From Aphelocoma coerulescens (Eukaryota; Chordata; Aves; Passeriformes; Corvidae), in NCBI RefSeq assembly GCF_041296385.1, contig NC_091014.1:6299578-6363577 (forward strand): DNA of 64,000 nucleotides, read 5' to 3'. The notes below the pieces were generated by a model that searched no databases, had not been told where the DNA came from, and worked only from the letters and a program-made list of their open reading frames with translations. Below, piece after piece: positions 38,501 through 50,732 of the stretch. The stretch's first letter is position 1. Each line of letters starts with the position of its first letter. The position numbers were made by a program, and so were the translations under genes.

Positions 38501-41500
38501 CTCACCATCCGCTTCCCTAGTCCTGCATCTCTCCCAAAAGCCAGCCTCTCCAGATGGGCAAAAATGTCCAGAAAACTCAAATTTATACAAAATGAGAGAG
38601 ATTTTTGAGTCTCCATTAGTTCTTCCTGTGGGTGTAGCTGGCAGGGAGGAAGGATTTTTGTTACAATGGGATTTTTCCTCTGCTCTTTGAAGGCATAGGT
38701 AGGGCATTTGCATATTGTGTGGATGGAGCAACACAGACAAGAGCACGAGATGTGTGATTTCTCCTATCCTAAATCATACGAGCTTATGGGTTTTCACATG
38801 AAGATAATACAATAGCCAAATCCAAGAATATTCAGTTCCCTCTTCCAGAGTTGTTTGGAAAGGTCTCTTTTTTTACCATAACTAACATGTCTGCTCTCTA
38901 GCAGGAAATCAGGTCTGCCCAGTGCTTGCAGTACCACAGTTTCTCTCGTTTTCGGGTAGTGGTTGTTGATAGTCAGCAGGTGAGAAGATAAGGTAGTTCA
39001 TAAAAAAATAAAGAAGAAAAATGAAAAAAAGTCAATGTCTGTTGCCAAATCAAGATAAGACGGGGCTGACAAAAGCCTTGGTCTTGTGTCTATATGCACA
39101 AGGCACTGACACAAAGGTAACACCTGTGGATCAGTAGCAATGCTCTTCAACAGGACTGCAAATAAATAACAGGACAGTAAGACTTGGTCTTGCAAAACTT
39201 TTCTTGTCACTGCTTTACTTCACTATTCTCTAAATGTAGTGCTGAGCTCATGAACAGTCCAACTGGAGCAGAAGGTACTGGGCAGCTTCTGCTCAGCACT
39301 AGACCTGTGCAGGATTGGACCTGAGGGTGATGACTGACCATCCCATGTGCCTTGGTGCTGTTCACAAAGGAGGGTTTTCCTCCAAATTAAAGGCCTTTCC
39401 AAAAACCCCTCCATTCCCTGTAGCATCTGCTTTGTGCCGTGATATGTTGCCTAATTGTTTTCGGAAAGATTGAGTTATTACCCACAAAATGGAACAAAGG
39501 CCCTTTACCCACAGTGGGATGAAATCACTTCATCACTGGTATAAAATAGGAAGGGAAAAAAAAAGGAGAAGTGAGTGGGAAGTTTTACTATAGCAACCAA
39601 GTTTACATAATATCAATGTGCTTCAAGTGAAAGCTCTAGAAATGCTTAATTTGAGGTACCTTTTCACAGGGATAATTTTAAATGACGTTTATTTCTGAAG
39701 ATTACCAATGAGCTACAGTAGCCTACGGAAGCGGAGGGGGCCTCACAAGCAGCTAAGATTTCAATACTTAAAATTCATTGATCAGCTTTACCCAATATTT
39801 TAATTTTCTTTTTAAAAGGGTTTCAGTTATATGCAAGTTATTTTATTTCTCAGAATGAGTGGAACACTGTTGTGTGTTTGGATTTTACAAAATCCCTACT
39901 GAAAGGTTAAGGCTTCATAATGCAAAATTTTATTCCAATGTTAGACATAACTGACAAAGACAGTTTTACTCCAGCTAATCAAAACCTTCACAGATGGTAA
40001 GATGGCATAGAATTTGGGTCCATTACTTTTTTTATGACTCAAAGAAATGCACCACTTTTTGCTTTAGTTGTTAATGATTTTTACACCATTCTATAGTTCT
40101 GCCTAAGTGTTTGTGTCACTTGTGCTCATGTTGACGAAGCCACTTGTCACTTGTGCTTTGCTCTGCTTTTTCTTCATGCCCCCTCCCCTTCTTGCCCTTC
40201 CAGAAGTCTGCTACTAAGAGTTAAGCTGATGGGCTCCCTCCCTTATAGGGAGGTAGGCTCGCATCCCATTACACAAACCGAAGTGCTGTACTGCCTGCTC
40301 TTAGTCACGCCACTACTTCCAGGCTCATGGCTTGGCTAGAAGGTTATTTCTTTGTGAAAGATAGCAAACACCTCGTTTGCATTCACTAACCCTAGCTGGA
40401 CCAGATTCCTGTTCCCCCTCGCATTAGTGGAAGATCCTGAGTGATTCCACTGGAGTAATTTGAGCCCACTCCAAATTTACACTGCCATCGCTGAGCTCTG
40501 CTTCTGCTGCCTCTGTTAGAAACTTGCTTTGATGCCAGAGATAAGCTGAATCCCGAGCATGTTCATTGGCTTAGGGGGGAATAAAGCAGAGCATTTGAAC
40601 TCTCTTCATACTGCCTTCCAGGCTTGGGAGAGAGTGAAGTCATTCAGAAACTTTCCCTTGAAGTGCTTCCAACAGGAGCATTTCCTTGGCCCAAAACTAG
40701 GGGGCAAGTTGATTAGAAGAATGGCAATTAATGGGTGAGGAGGGGTTGTGGAGAGGGGACGTGATGTGAACTCCACACTGGATCTGGCTCTGGAAGGATC
40801 TGGAAGGGAAGGGGGTGTCTGCTCTCTTTGTCACTTGCTGTATGAAGCCACAGGCAGTGATGTCAGAGTGAGCTCATACACACAACAAGTCACTGCTCAG
40901 TCCTGGCCTTCTGCAGATGAAATTTTTGTGGGGATTTTTTGGTTTGTTTTCTTTTTTCTCTGAAGAGATGTGTGATTTTCAAAGGTTGAGTTGTTTGGAG
41001 AAATTGCGTGTAGCTTTGTGTTTGAAAAGCCGCTTGAACAGTGACTAATCTGCAAAGGTGAGGTGGAGCTGCTTCATCTGCCCCACTCGGATGGAGAAAC
41101 TGAGGGATAAAGGGTAAACAAGCCAAACAGGGTCTGGGCTTCTCAAATGAGGGGAGGAGGGATAGGAGGCAGCATTTGTAGCTGGAATAGGATTAAAGCC
41201 CAAGAATTGATGATTCCAAATTCTTGGTTCCTCCCTCAAACTGCCATATGCTCCACCAGTTGAAAAAGCTTAATATTGGCGGGTAGCAATAATGCAGCTC
41301 CTCTAGGCCAGTGTTTAGAGCCATTGTCTGATTTATGCTGTGAAAATTAATGCAGCTTCACTTGCCACTCTCGCTCCCCATTTCCCTCCGTACTGTAGCA
41401 ACACATCAGAGATTCCATTTTTCCCTTAATTTTTAATAAAAGTTGCTATTTGCACACATGTGCTGGTCAAGAAGCTGGCATTAATGTAACAAATAACAGA

Positions 41501-43280
41501 GCTGAGCCTGTAACAGTGTGTGAAACATTCAGGGTTTTTTGTTTCTTACCACTTACCCTCTGCCATCGAGAGTTAATTCATACGTAGACACTACATAATT
41601 TATGTTTGAGAACCAAATTATTCGAATGAACTTTTTCCCTCTAAGCTCTCCGTATCTCGGTATCTTTCATGGAGAGGGTTTCTTTTTGCATTTGACCCTG
41701 TTCCTGCTTCTAACTTTTAAATGGCAAAAGCAAATGTGCTTTGAAAAGTGTGTTACACTGTAGTTGTTAAATAAAGCAATAACCTATGCACTTGTAATGC
41801 TTTCTCTATGACCTACTTACATACTACTTCACCCTCCTTATAGTATGATTAAAAGCTGCTTTGAATCCACTATTCCCTCAAGGGATTTGAGGCTAGAATT
41901 TAACAAACTGCTGAGAAGGCTTAAGTCAGTAAGAGGGCTTCCCTACAGCTTCTTCCAGCTAATTCACATGTAATTAAAAGGAAAATAAATATTTCAAAAG
42001 AACATACGTTTTAATGAAGCATTTTTAAGCACTTACACCTTGCAAAATGGGGCAAATTTATAAGGATCTCTCTATTCCGTATGCAGATTTTAAGCAAAAT
42101 TATTTGTGATCCTCTCCTCCTCCCTCTTTGCATCCTGTGTGAAGCGTGGATTTACTTTTCAGTTAGCAGCAGTGGGACTGTGGTCCTTAGAAGCGACAGG
42201 CTGGTAAGACTGAAGTCCCTTAGATTTAGCATGTACCAAAAAAACTCATGATGAAGAGGTGCAGATCCAGCCGCACAGGGAGAAGTGGGGGTGGAGACTT
42301 CTTAGTTAAAAGAATATCTTCATCCTCACTGAGCTGCCTGTATTTCTCCTGAGCTGAAACCTGTCCCTTCTGCAGTGGCAAGATTTTGAAATTGAAAGTT
42401 AATCCAACTCTGCTCTGGGCCGGATTAACCACCATGGAGGCCTCAGATCAAAAACCAGGTGGCTACATCCAGCTGGAGAAAGTTGTGCTGGTTTTTCCTT
42501 TCATTTGGACTTTGCTCTCAATTTTTTTATCCACTGTATAGTCAGTCCTACACTGTGATGGATGGGTGGCATAAAGGAATTACCATGAATTTAGAAAAGA
42601 GGAGCCATAGCTTTGCCTTGTGCCTTTCTACGTGGATGTTTAGGTGCCATGGTGATGAGGACAGTATGCGAACATATAGAGCAGAGCAGATTAATAACAC
42701 TATAGATATCTGTTCAGGATTGCAGCTGTCCTACGGGGATTATGCTGAGGGCCAATTGAACCTTTTCTTTCTTTAGACTTGCAAAGTAGGCAAAAATTTT
42801 AGCAGCCTGAGGGTTTTTTCTTTCTTTTAACTGTTTAAAATTGAAAAATCTCTTAGTGCAATAAACTGGACTCTAAACATTTGCCCATTCTGTATTTTTT
42901 TTCCTATGAAATCAACATTGGTCAAAATTTAAATAAAACGTGGCCTGACTGATAACACATTTTTTATGGGTCAATTTAATTTTTATATTAGCATGCTCTT
43001 TGAAAAGTTTAAGCATAGTAGGTTTTAATTTGCATTTTTTTTACTTTTTGCAAGTGTTGATTATCCATAACAAATCAAATTATAAAACCTAGAGAGAGAT
43101 TCAGATGGAGAAGCACACACAATGGAGAAGAACGTTCTGTCTGTCTAGACTGCTCAGATCATCCAGTAATCTTCGTAAATATGTTAATATTCTTTTGCCT
43201 GGAGCGGCTTTGTATTGAAGCAAGTAGGTCTTGAAGATGGAAAGGAAAATTTATACAGATTTTCAGGGGGCGGTGGTGTC

Positions 43281-43292
43281 GGGGGGGGGGGG
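43281..43292 (+). repeat. Run of 12 G
   Basis: Poly-G run in a G-rich stretch (about 43266-43294), 870 bp upstream of the exon 1B start codon. Confidence 0.85.
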
Positions 43293-43570
43293 TGCTCCAG
43301 CTATTTGTATGTGTGGAATTTTGTGTGCGTCTTGGTGGTGACACTTCTGAGTGCGGCCAACTCTTAGAGCAGCGAGGTTGGGAATGGGTTTTTGGGAGGT
43401 TACAGCCATGAGCAAGGATTTGCCGTCATTAGTTATTTAAATCCTTCTTTCTGATCAGTGAGGACAGAGTTACTACCAGCCTCTCGCCAGCCAGTAACAT
43501 CCCTCTGAGCATTTAAAAGACTGCCAAGGTCTGAATGGCAGGAGTTTGAGTGGAGACAACGTGCACCCAG

Positions 43571-43590
43571 AACCTGACCAAACCTGACCA
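43571..43590. promoter_or_regulatory. Tandem 10-bp repeat with DR4-like half-sites
   Basis: 'aacctgacca' occurs twice in a row. On the minus strand this gives two TGGTCA half-sites, each one base off AGGTCA, as a direct repeat spaced by four bases. That is the layout bound by thyroid-hormone and LXR-type receptors. It lies at the left edge of the CpG island. Candidate only. Confidence 0.2.
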
Positions 43591-43917
43591 AACCTTCCCA
43601 GTGCTCCCAGTTTGGCTCCGGCCGCACTGGGAAGCGCCGTGCCCGTGCGAACCGCTGGCGTGTGCGGCCGGCAGTGCCCGCCCAGGGCTGTCCGCGGCGC
43701 GGGGCCGCTGCCCGGCGGGGCTCGGCTCAGCCCGCACGGCCGCGGGGGCGCGGGGCCGGGCAGCGCTGCGGAGGCGCCGGGCGGGTCCCGCCGCCCCCGG
43801 AGCCGGGCCGGGCGGAGCCGCAGAGCCCCGGGCGGGCAGCCCCCGGCCCGGCGGCGGCAATAGGCCTCTCCCGGGGCGGCGGGGGCGCAGGGGTTAACGG
43901 GGAGCCGCAGCGGGGAG

Positions 43918-44229
43918 ATGGCTCCGCCTCCCCGCTCAGCACCTGGCGCTCCACCGACAGTTGCCTCAGCAGTCGATTTCGGAGGGGATTGGCGGAAAAA
44001 ACCGAGAGGGGGAGAGAAATGTGACAACTGCCGGGGCTGGCGGCTGCCGCGGGGAGGCCTCCGCACCTGTGCCTGCCGCTCCGCCGCCCGGCGCAGTTGT
44101 GGGATCCGCCGCGCCCCGCCGCATCCTCCCGCCGACCGCCGCGGCGCCCCCGGAGCCCAGCATGACTTCTTCGTTCAAGCTGGATTTCCTTCCGGAGATG
44201 ATGGTCGACGGCCGCTTGCTGGTCTCTGA
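43918..44229 (+). other. Upstream ORF overlapping the CELF2 exon 1B start
   Basis: An ATG at 43918 with G at -3 and G at +4 opens a 103-codon frame ending at TGA 44227-44229. It is out of frame with the CELF2 start and overlaps it by 68 bases. If transcription starts upstream of 43918, this frame would compete with CELF2 translation. If it starts downstream, this is irrelevant. The encoded peptide resembles no family I know. Confidence 0.4.
44019..44024 (+). promoter_or_regulatory. Minimal start-stop uORF (ATG-TGA) in exon 1B leader
   Basis: An ATG followed at once by TGA, 138 bases before the CELF2 start, with G at -3. It is the last ATG before the main start. Such AUG-stop elements can slow scanning ribosomes. 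Use depends on the unknown transcription start. Confidence 0.4.
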
Positions 44230-44235
44230 CAGAAT
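44162..44235 (+). CDS. CELF2: CELF2 alternative first coding exon 1B (partial CDS)
   Basis: Encodes 24 residues plus two bases, starting MTSSFKLDFLPEMMVD and ending GRLLVSDR. This is the second known N-terminus of CELF2; the paralogue CELF1 has a similar MTSSYKLDFLPEMMVD start. The exon ends AGAAT and is followed by GTAAGT at 44236. The leftover AT completes Ile at the junction DR-I-NGTANKM. The start codon is in good context (A at -3). The preceding frame is open back to a TAA at 43895-43897, but without an ATG, so this ATG is the natural start. The rest of the protein (RRM1, RRM2, linker, RRM3) is encoded beyond the window. The exon lies inside a CpG island, about 14 kb downstream of exon 1A, and is used instead of it. 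Identity is near certain. Confidence 0.96.
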
Positions 44236-44241
44236 GTAAGT
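44236..44241 (+). other. CELF2: 5' splice site of CELF2 exon 1B
   Basis: AAT|GTAAGT, a strong donor, leaving two bases of a codon; same phase as exon 1A. Confidence 0.92.
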
Positions 44242-46904
44242 GGCGGCGAGGCTGCCGCCGGGTCCCCCCCCCCCGCCCCGGCTCCGGGTACCGCCCGGCA
44301 CCGAGCCCCCGCCGCGGGGCGCGGAGCTCCGGCCGGGTCCCTCCCGCACCGCCCGCCCTTGCGCGGGAGGGGAATGGGGACTCGTACCCCCAGCCCCCCC
44401 TTCCCAGGTCACTTGGTGGTCCCCGTGTCGTGCCCCCTCCCGCGGTGTCCCGCAGGTCGGTGCCGGCGGGCGCGGGGCGAGAGCGGGGGGTTATCGGCTG
44501 CCGCTGATGATGATGCAACGTGGAGAAACGCGCATCGGTCGCGCGTAGCTGAGCGCTCTCCCCTGCGTGCCCAGCGAAGCCCTCCATAGGCACCTGTCCC
44601 CTGCACCCAGCCCGGACCCATCCGTGTCTCCTCACCCCTTCCCGGAAGAATAAAAATGCCCCTGCAAAAGCTTCATCAGTTTTCAAATTCAGATGAAATA
44701 CTAAGCATCCACTGGGAGTACCAGGCAGAACGCAAGGATTTGGCTTTTTTTTTTTTTTTTTCATACCGTCCCCGACAGCTGCCTGGTACAGCGAGTGTTA
44801 ATTAGGGTGAGGATGGTTGTTTTACGTGCAGTTGAAGTGGGGATGAGATGTATTGGAAGGCGCTGAATGCTGGAATTTCAGAAGGAGAAGTATTCCCCTA
44901 GCCCGGCTCTGCTCTGTTAATCTCGATCTGAAAGTTTCTGTTATCATCCTCTTGGGCATTGACAATTGACAGGTATTTTCAGGTAATCTAAGCCTTGTAT
45001 GAAAAAGTAAAAGCTAGAAATTATGAAATAGACATTTGCTGAAAGATACGAAGTGTGAGGACTGTGCTGCATTTTTTTTTACAGTATCCAAAATATCTTT
45101 TATTTTGTTGCTTTTTCTTCTTTCATCAGGATAACAAACGTGGTTTAAGTTACATTAGAATGAAGCGAGAGGCTTTGGCATTGACTCTGTACTGAAGCTG
45201 TTCTGGTTGAGGCAGCGCTTAAGTTACAAGTGTAAATAAACCCGTGTGTGCAGCAGAGAGTGTCACCTGCAATTCGCACAAATCAAGTTGCATACTGTGC
45301 CCCCATCTGAGACTATTCAGACTTTTATTGCCTTTTTTACTGGCAACCAAACTTTCTCTAAGGTGGAATGCTTTCCCTTGCACCAGCAGTGTTCTGCATG
45401 GAGACATTCAGTCGTGGCCAGTTGTTCAGACAGCTGAGATTTGGCGAGTGTGTGGGAGAGGAGCAGGAGTCAGGGGGGAAGCTACTTGGTGCAGATGACT
45501 TACACTATTTTTACAGTCCTTGAAGGACAGTGAAGCGTGTAAATGCTGCCTCTTGTCTTAAATTTGTGATCTTAAATTCGAAAGAGTTCTGTGCTGTGTT
45601 TTGCTCTTCCCATTGTAAAATCCCGGGTTTTATTGGCATTAGTCAGTTTTGGTAAAAGTGTTGTCAGTTTCTCCCGTTTTGCAGAAAAATTGCAGAGGGT
45701 TGACCATTAGGGTACAAAGTAGCAGCTGAATCTTGGTATCTCTTGCTCTGCAGCCGTCTGTAGGGACCTGCCACAACCGAGCATTGTCTTGTCTTCATCA
45801 TCTCAGCTTTGATTAGACTTTCTACCTGCTGTCCTTCCAGGCAGTCAGAAAAGATCCTGCTAACAAACATCTCCAAGCTCAAAGGCACTATTAACTATCG
45901 CTGATGATGCCCTGTTGTCACTTAAGCTTATATAACTTTATCTCCAACTTGCCCCTCGAGGTGGGGGAGTACCACGTCAAACTCTTTCTTCTGCATCACT
46001 CTCTTCATATTCCACTTCTCTGCGAAGCATCTGTAATATATTTTAACACAGCTTGAAACACAGTCAGTGTTCATTAGATGCAGATCCTAATGTGTGTCCA
46101 AAGATACAAAAATTAGTCTAGAGAAATGTCAGCTCCTAAATGGATCTCAAAATACAGAAGTTTGATAATGGAGTTGTTCAACGCACACATCCTTGTAGGG
46201 TTAGTGCTGGTTGCTCATGCATTTTTCAGGGGAGGGGTGACTAAGTAATCTCTTGAAGGAAAAAACTTTACCTCCTGTATCAGCAGTGGTTGTGATGTTA
46301 TGTGCTTCCTCGTATTAACCAGACCTTGCTTTGCTGCTGATCTCAGTAATTGTGGAGATGGTATGAAGGGATCATGTGTCATGCATGCAAATTAATATTG
46401 AGGCTAAATTGCCAATAACTCAGGGAGCTTCTATTCCTAGCAAAAATAGTCTTGAAACTAAATGCTGTATGTGGGAGCTTTGCTACACTGTCTTTCTAAA
46501 ACTCTGTCATTCGCTGTTTGAAACCATCTTTATCTTGTCCTTCTTAGCCAAGTGGTGACATACATTTATTTGCAAGTCCCTAGCTCTCTGAACTAATCAG
46601 TGCTGACGAGGATGCAGTTTGATTACGCATCAGGGGTCAGGGGCACACGAGCACCTTCCCCTTTAGCTGCCCCCCCAGGCGAGCGGCGAGCCGCCAGCAG
46701 CGTTAGCGGGCTGGTGCGGAGCATCCGAGAGCACGCTCTGAGTTACCATGCTGCACAAAACTTTTAACCTCGCCATCTGCTCCAGCCATTCCATGTAGCT
46801 CAGTTCAGTCTTTAGCAGAAAGGAATTTCCTATTTTAGGGTGAGGCAATTAGCAAAATATATGTATAACACTTCTCTTTCACAGCACAAATTGGCAAAAT
46901 TAGA

Positions 46905-46927
46905 TTTTTTTTTTTTTTTTTTTTTTT
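46905..46927 (+). repeat. Run of 23 T
   Basis: Homopolymer in the first intron; the reverse strand is a 23-A run, but no retroposon was recognised next to it. Confidence 0.85.
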
Positions 46928-49900
46928 CAATATGCCGGTGGCATATCAGATGTTTTGGGAAATTGGTAGCATACAATATCACTTGCACTTCTTCTTTGCA
47001 CATTTAAAAATTCTTTGGAAAGAGATTTATTTTCAGAATCATCCATTCTTTCAACAAGAGAGAAAAAGGGAATTTTTCCAGGAATAACTTTCAGTGCATA
47101 CCTAGTGTGGAAGTTAACTACGAGCTTGATAATTGCAAAGTTAAAACGCTTTTACCTCTGTGAGAATGTTAATGGCTCTTAAATGTTGCTTCCTTTCAAA
47201 TTTTCCTGCTGTTACTGTACTGCTAAACGGAAATAAAATAGAACATCAGATACATTGAGCATGACTATATAATTAAAAGGTATGCATGGCATCAGTGTAC
47301 CTGGTTAGTTACTGAATGGCAATTTACTAGAAAAAATTAATTAGTGACATGGCATTGGAAAATAGATACTCTAGAATATGAAGCATAAAGGTGCATGAAC
47401 TTCTGTTCTTGAGGGCAGATGGCAAGCTGGATGCTCTAACCATGGTAAATGCCTGCAAAGAGCCCTGCTTGGTTAGTGCTTTGGGAAGTACCAGGAATTG
47501 TTTGACTGCTGTTGTGCACTGCGGGGAAGAGGCAGTTCTGAGGAAAATACACAGATGTATGTAGGTGAAACATATAGATGTAATGTGTGTGTGTATTTGG
47601 AGAGGGTAGGAGAGGGTTAATGGTTACTAAGTGAGGTTATAAAATCTGAGTTCAGTGTAATTTGCTGATTTCACTGGCTTACATGTACATGCCAACTGTA
47701 TGATTGTGAAGTGGTTGCTTTGAGGATTAAATACTCATCGTTGTAACCCCCCCATGTTGATTTCCGCAGTAGCAACGAAGGTTTTTCCATTCCATGTTCC
47801 ACATTTCAGTGTCTGGTATTATCTTTAATGTAAATGAGTATAAGTGTTGGTTAATAATGAAACAAACTCAAATTTTACTTTAATTTTTGGTAGCTGGACA
47901 TAATGCCAGTAAAATACATTGTGCTTCAACAGTGCTCATGCAACTGCATGGGTTACAAGGCAATAATGTAAAAAAATATTTAGCCTTTGAATTTCTTTCT
48001 CTTCTAATCCAAGATGAGAAAAATCAGATATACGTGCAATATTCTGATTAAAAAGCCAGTGAAGATCAATTTTTGATACTTTTTGTTTGTACGTGTTCTT
48101 TAGTAAATAAGAAATGCCATCATTCACAGGGCATGCTTGCACTTTAAAATCCAGAACTTCCTTTTCTGCACTAAACCTGCAATATAGGACTTGTTTTAGC
48201 AAAAAACTGAAGATAACAAATTTATGTCTTTAAACTTCATTGCAGGGAAACTCAACATCCTGTCAAAAATAATTTTTCCACTATCTGGTCTTTTTTGTAT
48301 CTAGAATATCAAACCATGGTTTGCTAACTGAAAATAGATAGTTGGGTATTTTTAAGACCATAGTCTCATCCTTATACTAGTATTTTGTTCTAACTTTGAT
48401 TCAGTAATAGCTTTATTTTAAGTATTATGACTTTTAATTAAGTTACTTGCATGACAGATTCCTTGGGCCACTACTGAGGAAAAGGAAAGCAAAAAAAAAG
48501 AGGAAAATTTTTGACTGTTGCCAAGGAGCTTCAGAAAGCTTCGGAAAGGAAAATAAATCTTTGGATGTCTATTAAGTAATTACAATTTCATGGTGTCCTT
48601 CTCCCCATCATCTTTTCTAGAACCTCATTCAGAAGTTAACCTACGATAACTCTCAGCACATCAATATTTAAATATATCTTTCACTTCCTATGATACGATC
48701 TCACAAGTTTTAAGCCTCCCCCACACGTATTCATCATCCAAATTAATCATCAGTTATGATTGCTCTAACAACTTTGATAACTCTAAATATTTCATTGGCA
48801 TTTTAGGATGTTTGATATCTTACAAGCATTTGGACTATTCAAATTTCATGATTAATTCATGGATTAATATAAAAATATTTGGCCAAACCGATACAGGGGA
48901 AAGGTGTACAAAATCTTTTCATTTTTAAAAGCACCTGGAATACAAAAAGTACACTTTGGCAAGACAACACTCTACAGAGAAATCATTGTTTTAGGGTTTA
49001 AGTGTATAAAAAAAACTTTCCTTCTAAAGTGGAGAGGTGATGTTTTGGTTTTCTTTTTCTCCATTTCCACACACTGTGTTTCCTATAGTGGATTATTTCT
49101 TGTATGTTCATATAGTTGCAAAGTATATTGCATCTCCTAACATGATTTCCTTTGATTAAAACAAACTGGTGGCAGGGCAAGGTTAACCAGAGGCTAAAGT
49201 CAGAAAATAGGGAATACATGTAGAAAGCAAGGCTGAGCAAAGAAGTGGGAGAACAAGAAAAACCTTCATAGGTACAAGAAAAATGCAGGAACAAGAATGC
49301 CTATTTGGAAAATAAAAACTAATTGGAGCAATAAATGTAATGTTCTCAAGTAATTGTGAAATAATTATTCCCCTTTAGAATCATCATACTTTAATTGCTT
49401 TCCAACATGTTCCTGCATTCTCCATGGCTGTGGAAAGGAGGAGAAGTGCTTGTGTTCCCTTCAGGATTTCATTTTTCATTTGCAGTAAGCTGCTGGCTTT
49501 TTCATAAAGGTTTTCAGAAATACGTTGCCTTAAACGCTGTTATGTTCTTCCATACAGTGTTAAATAGAAAAGGTGAATGGCAGATGCTGAAGGTATAAAT
49601 TCCCTCCTAACGTCCAGATAAAGCACCTTGGGATTTAGTTCTGCAGTTTCTCCATCCTCTGTATCACAGATTTATAATCAATCTCGCATTCTCATTGAGT
49701 CTGGGTTACGTAAATAGGACACACTTCAGTAGTGTATTCTCTTTGCTCACAGCTTGATTCTTGAAAATTCAGCTGACAATAGTTTAAAATTATAATATTA
49801 ATAAAGAGGAGATCATCTGGCCTTCAAAATGACATCTGAAAGCAGCTTCTGTTTTGTGTTAAATCTTAATTACTGTATTTAAATGAATGCCTAAATGAGC

Positions 49901-50732
49901 CAATTCACGAAGGAATTGCCTACTGTACCAATAGTGCCTGTTTGGTGATTTTTTTTTTCCTTTTAATTTACACAAATATAAAAAAATAGTTTATATGGAT
50001 GAGAACAGCTGCGTTCTCTTGCCTCTTACGACTCAGCTGAAGAAGGCTGTGTATCTTGAGTGTGTTCTCTGCCCTGGGACAGCTTCTCCCTCGCCTGCCA
50101 AATGGTGGCAATACTTAAAGCCAAGTTCAAAAGTGATGCTCCAAAACAAACATTGGTGTAAGAGCTGTGGGAAAGACCCTGCACTGGCCTCCTGAGTCAT
50201 ATTTTGTGAGTTTACCCATCACTTACTATCAGGGACATCATATTGTCATAGCTGAGGGCAGGACTTAGGGCTTAGTACTGTGGAGAGACTTAGTCCATGC
50301 CTGTGAGTGCTCCAGCCTTTAGTTAGGCTCGAAGGGATGTGCTCCTGCCCACTTCTGCTCAGCTTAGTCTGGAAGCAGAGAGCTGTGTCCAGGTTACCCT
50401 GGAAGGAGACACCGTGCCCAGCTGTGTCCAGCTCACCTTGCTCCCCACTGCATCAAGGATGGACTCATCCCCTGCAAAGGAGCATGCAGGGATTTACGGC
50501 CTTGATTTCCCCTCAGCCTATGCATACTGAGCCACTTCAGGTTTGCCAGGGAAACAATAACAGCAACCTGAGTATTTTAGTTTATGTTTCTCACATCCCT
50601 GTTCATTTCTTCAGTTGTTGTGTGGATCTTACCCTGGGGTTTTAGAGTTTACAACCATGGTTATTCCAGAGATGTAGCTATTGCTTTTTCAGGAAAATGA
50701 TGTTAGTTATCTACTGATTTTACTGATTTTTA

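Larger units (their letters stand above)
33918..43599 (+). other. CELF2: CELF2 intron between the two alternative first exons
   Basis: About 9.7 kb with no recognised exon or repeat family. Low-complexity stretches are a G/T tract at 34899-34956, a run of 19 T at 35495-35513 and a run of 12 G at 43281-43292. ORFs are short and show no family likeness. For transcripts starting at exon 1B, this stretch is upstream sequence and may hold its enhancers. Confidence 0.65.
43600..44600 (+). promoter_or_regulatory. CELF2: CpG-island promoter of CELF2 exon 1B
   Basis: About 1 kb of very GC-rich, CpG-dense DNA in an otherwise AT-rich window, the only such island here. It contains many GC-box (Sp1-type) words, such as GGGGCGG at 43873-43879, and has no obvious TATA box. 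It surrounds exon 1B, as expected for a broad CpG-island promoter. The long open frames on both strands in this stretch (up to 345 codons at 43727-44764, minus) reflect the lack of AT-rich stop codons, not genes. The transcription start is not determined. A run of 11 C lies at 44264-44274. Confidence 0.85.

Noticed and set aside
43727..44764. 345-codon minus-strand ORF, and several 70-200-codon ORFs on both strands, around the CpG island
   Set aside because: Composition effect: GC-rich DNA has few stop codons. The frame runs through the island and into a poly-T tract, has low-complexity Arg/Gly/Pro/Ala content and is antisense to the recognised CELF2 exon.
46385..46392. ATGCAAAT octamer (POU-type site) next to an ATTAAT word
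   Set aside because: An 8-mer is expected about twice on two strands of 64 kb; no supporting cluster.
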